Shown: one piece after another, positions 53,942 through 54,062 of the stretch | Layout: the number at the start of each line of letters is the position of its first letter | Position numbering within the stretch: position 1 is the stretch's first letter | Origin: Paenibacillus sp. | Lineage (GTDB): Bacteria > Bacteroidota > Bacteroidia > Bacteroidales > Muribaculaceae | Direction: 5' to 3' | Assembly (NCBI GenBank): GCA_023663345.1 | Contig: JAMPHR010000004.1 | Location: 68,447-122,508 of the forward strand | Length of the DNA stretch: 54,062 bases | Notes under the pieces: generated by a model | Seen by the model: only the letters and a program-made list of their open reading frames with translations | Told to the model about the DNA's origin: nothing | Database searches by the model: none | Made by a program: the position numbers and the translations under genes

Positions 53942-54062
53942 ATGCCCGGGACTATTATTCCATTTTTCCTATTTACCTGTTCTGTAACCTTATTGCTGGT
54001 TCCGGTGGGAACGGCGGAGGTCGGCTCTCCGCTTAAGTGGGTATGGGTGGTGGGGGATTTGG
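53942..54062 (+). CDS. Possible 5' end of an unrecognised exported protein
   Basis: An ATG-started frame (MPGTIIPFFLFTCSVTLLL) stays open for 40 codons to the window end. The N-terminus is hydrophobic, but it lacks the usual Lys/Arg, no promoter match was found and the sequence after it is Val/Trp-rich. It may be chance. Confidence 0.2.
   Translation, partial: MPGTIIPFFLFTCSVTLLLVPVGTAEVGSPLKWVWVVGDL

Larger units (their letters stand above)
53574..54062. other. Gene-poor end with degenerate TTTATAGG/TTTAGG repeats
   Basis: After the terminator, about 53850-53904 holds imperfect repeats of roughly 14 bases built from GTTTAT and GGTTTAG. They resemble the purine/T motifs near the left end (420-552). 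No complete gene is seen. Confidence 0.5.

Overview
The window looks like a chromosomal segment from an anaerobic gut Bacteroidales bacterium, probably of the Muribaculaceae/Porphyromonadaceae kind. The evidence is a SusC/SusD pair with DUF4843 and PKD-like lipoproteins, a GLPGLI-family protein, a homotypic set of anaerobe enzymes (PPi-dependent phosphofructokinase, class III fructose-bisphosphatase, NfnAB) and repeated matches to the Bacteroidetes promoter TTTG-N19/20-TAnnTTTG. Genus cannot be fixed from the sequence alone. No rRNA, phage, IS element or CRISPR array was seen; there is one tRNA (His).

Layout. 1-334: 5' part of an unrecognised minus-strand gene with a promoter/inverted repeat touching its start. 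335-910: gene-free, with a REP-like palindrome and degenerate repeats. 911-6255 (minus): esterase, YitT membrane protein, ClpC and Maf. 6256-7034: a long regulatory gap with a strong palindrome and a possible tiny gene. 7035-14231 (plus): susC-susD-DUF4843-PKD-like uptake operon. 14522-17491 (plus): secreted thioredoxin, secreted trypsin-like protease and GLPGLI protein behind their own promoter. 17720-19284: der GTPase and a DUF2007 protein. 19395-23118 (minus): polyol/fructose cassette of PfkB kinase, mannitol-dehydrogenase-family enzyme and MFS permease. 23223-25203: lepA and tRNA-His.

25413-31608 (plus): a small membrane protein, a thioredoxin-fold lipoprotein lacking its CxxC, and a TamB-like envelope protein. 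31717-37420 (minus): PHP phosphatase, then FloA flotillin, a TPR/PD40 periplasmic protein and NfnB/NfnA in one operon. 37562-41500: asnS, an RluB-type pseudouridine synthase with a long Gly/Tyr/Gln/Arg repeat tail, and a secreted DUF4890 protein with an 11-bp tandem repeat in its leader. 41673-47393 (minus): kduD, a GatC-like PTS EIIC, a KduI with an export signal, a second GltA-type flavoprotein and kdgK, together a uronate-catabolism operon. 47579-53573: fbp (class III), an outer-membrane barrel, pfp and an NlpC/P60 hydrolase. 53574-54062: terminator, repeat-rich spacer and the possible start of one more ORF.

How it fits together. The window combines nutrient capture (SusCD plus secreted protease), sugar-acid and polyol catabolism, control points of glycolysis/gluconeogenesis, electron bifurcation and envelope maintenance. 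The best candidate for an undescribed system is the uronate operon, where an apparently periplasmic KduI is translated next to an orphan EIIC permease and a cytoplasmic KduD. This suggests isomerisation outside the inner membrane followed by PTS-independent import.
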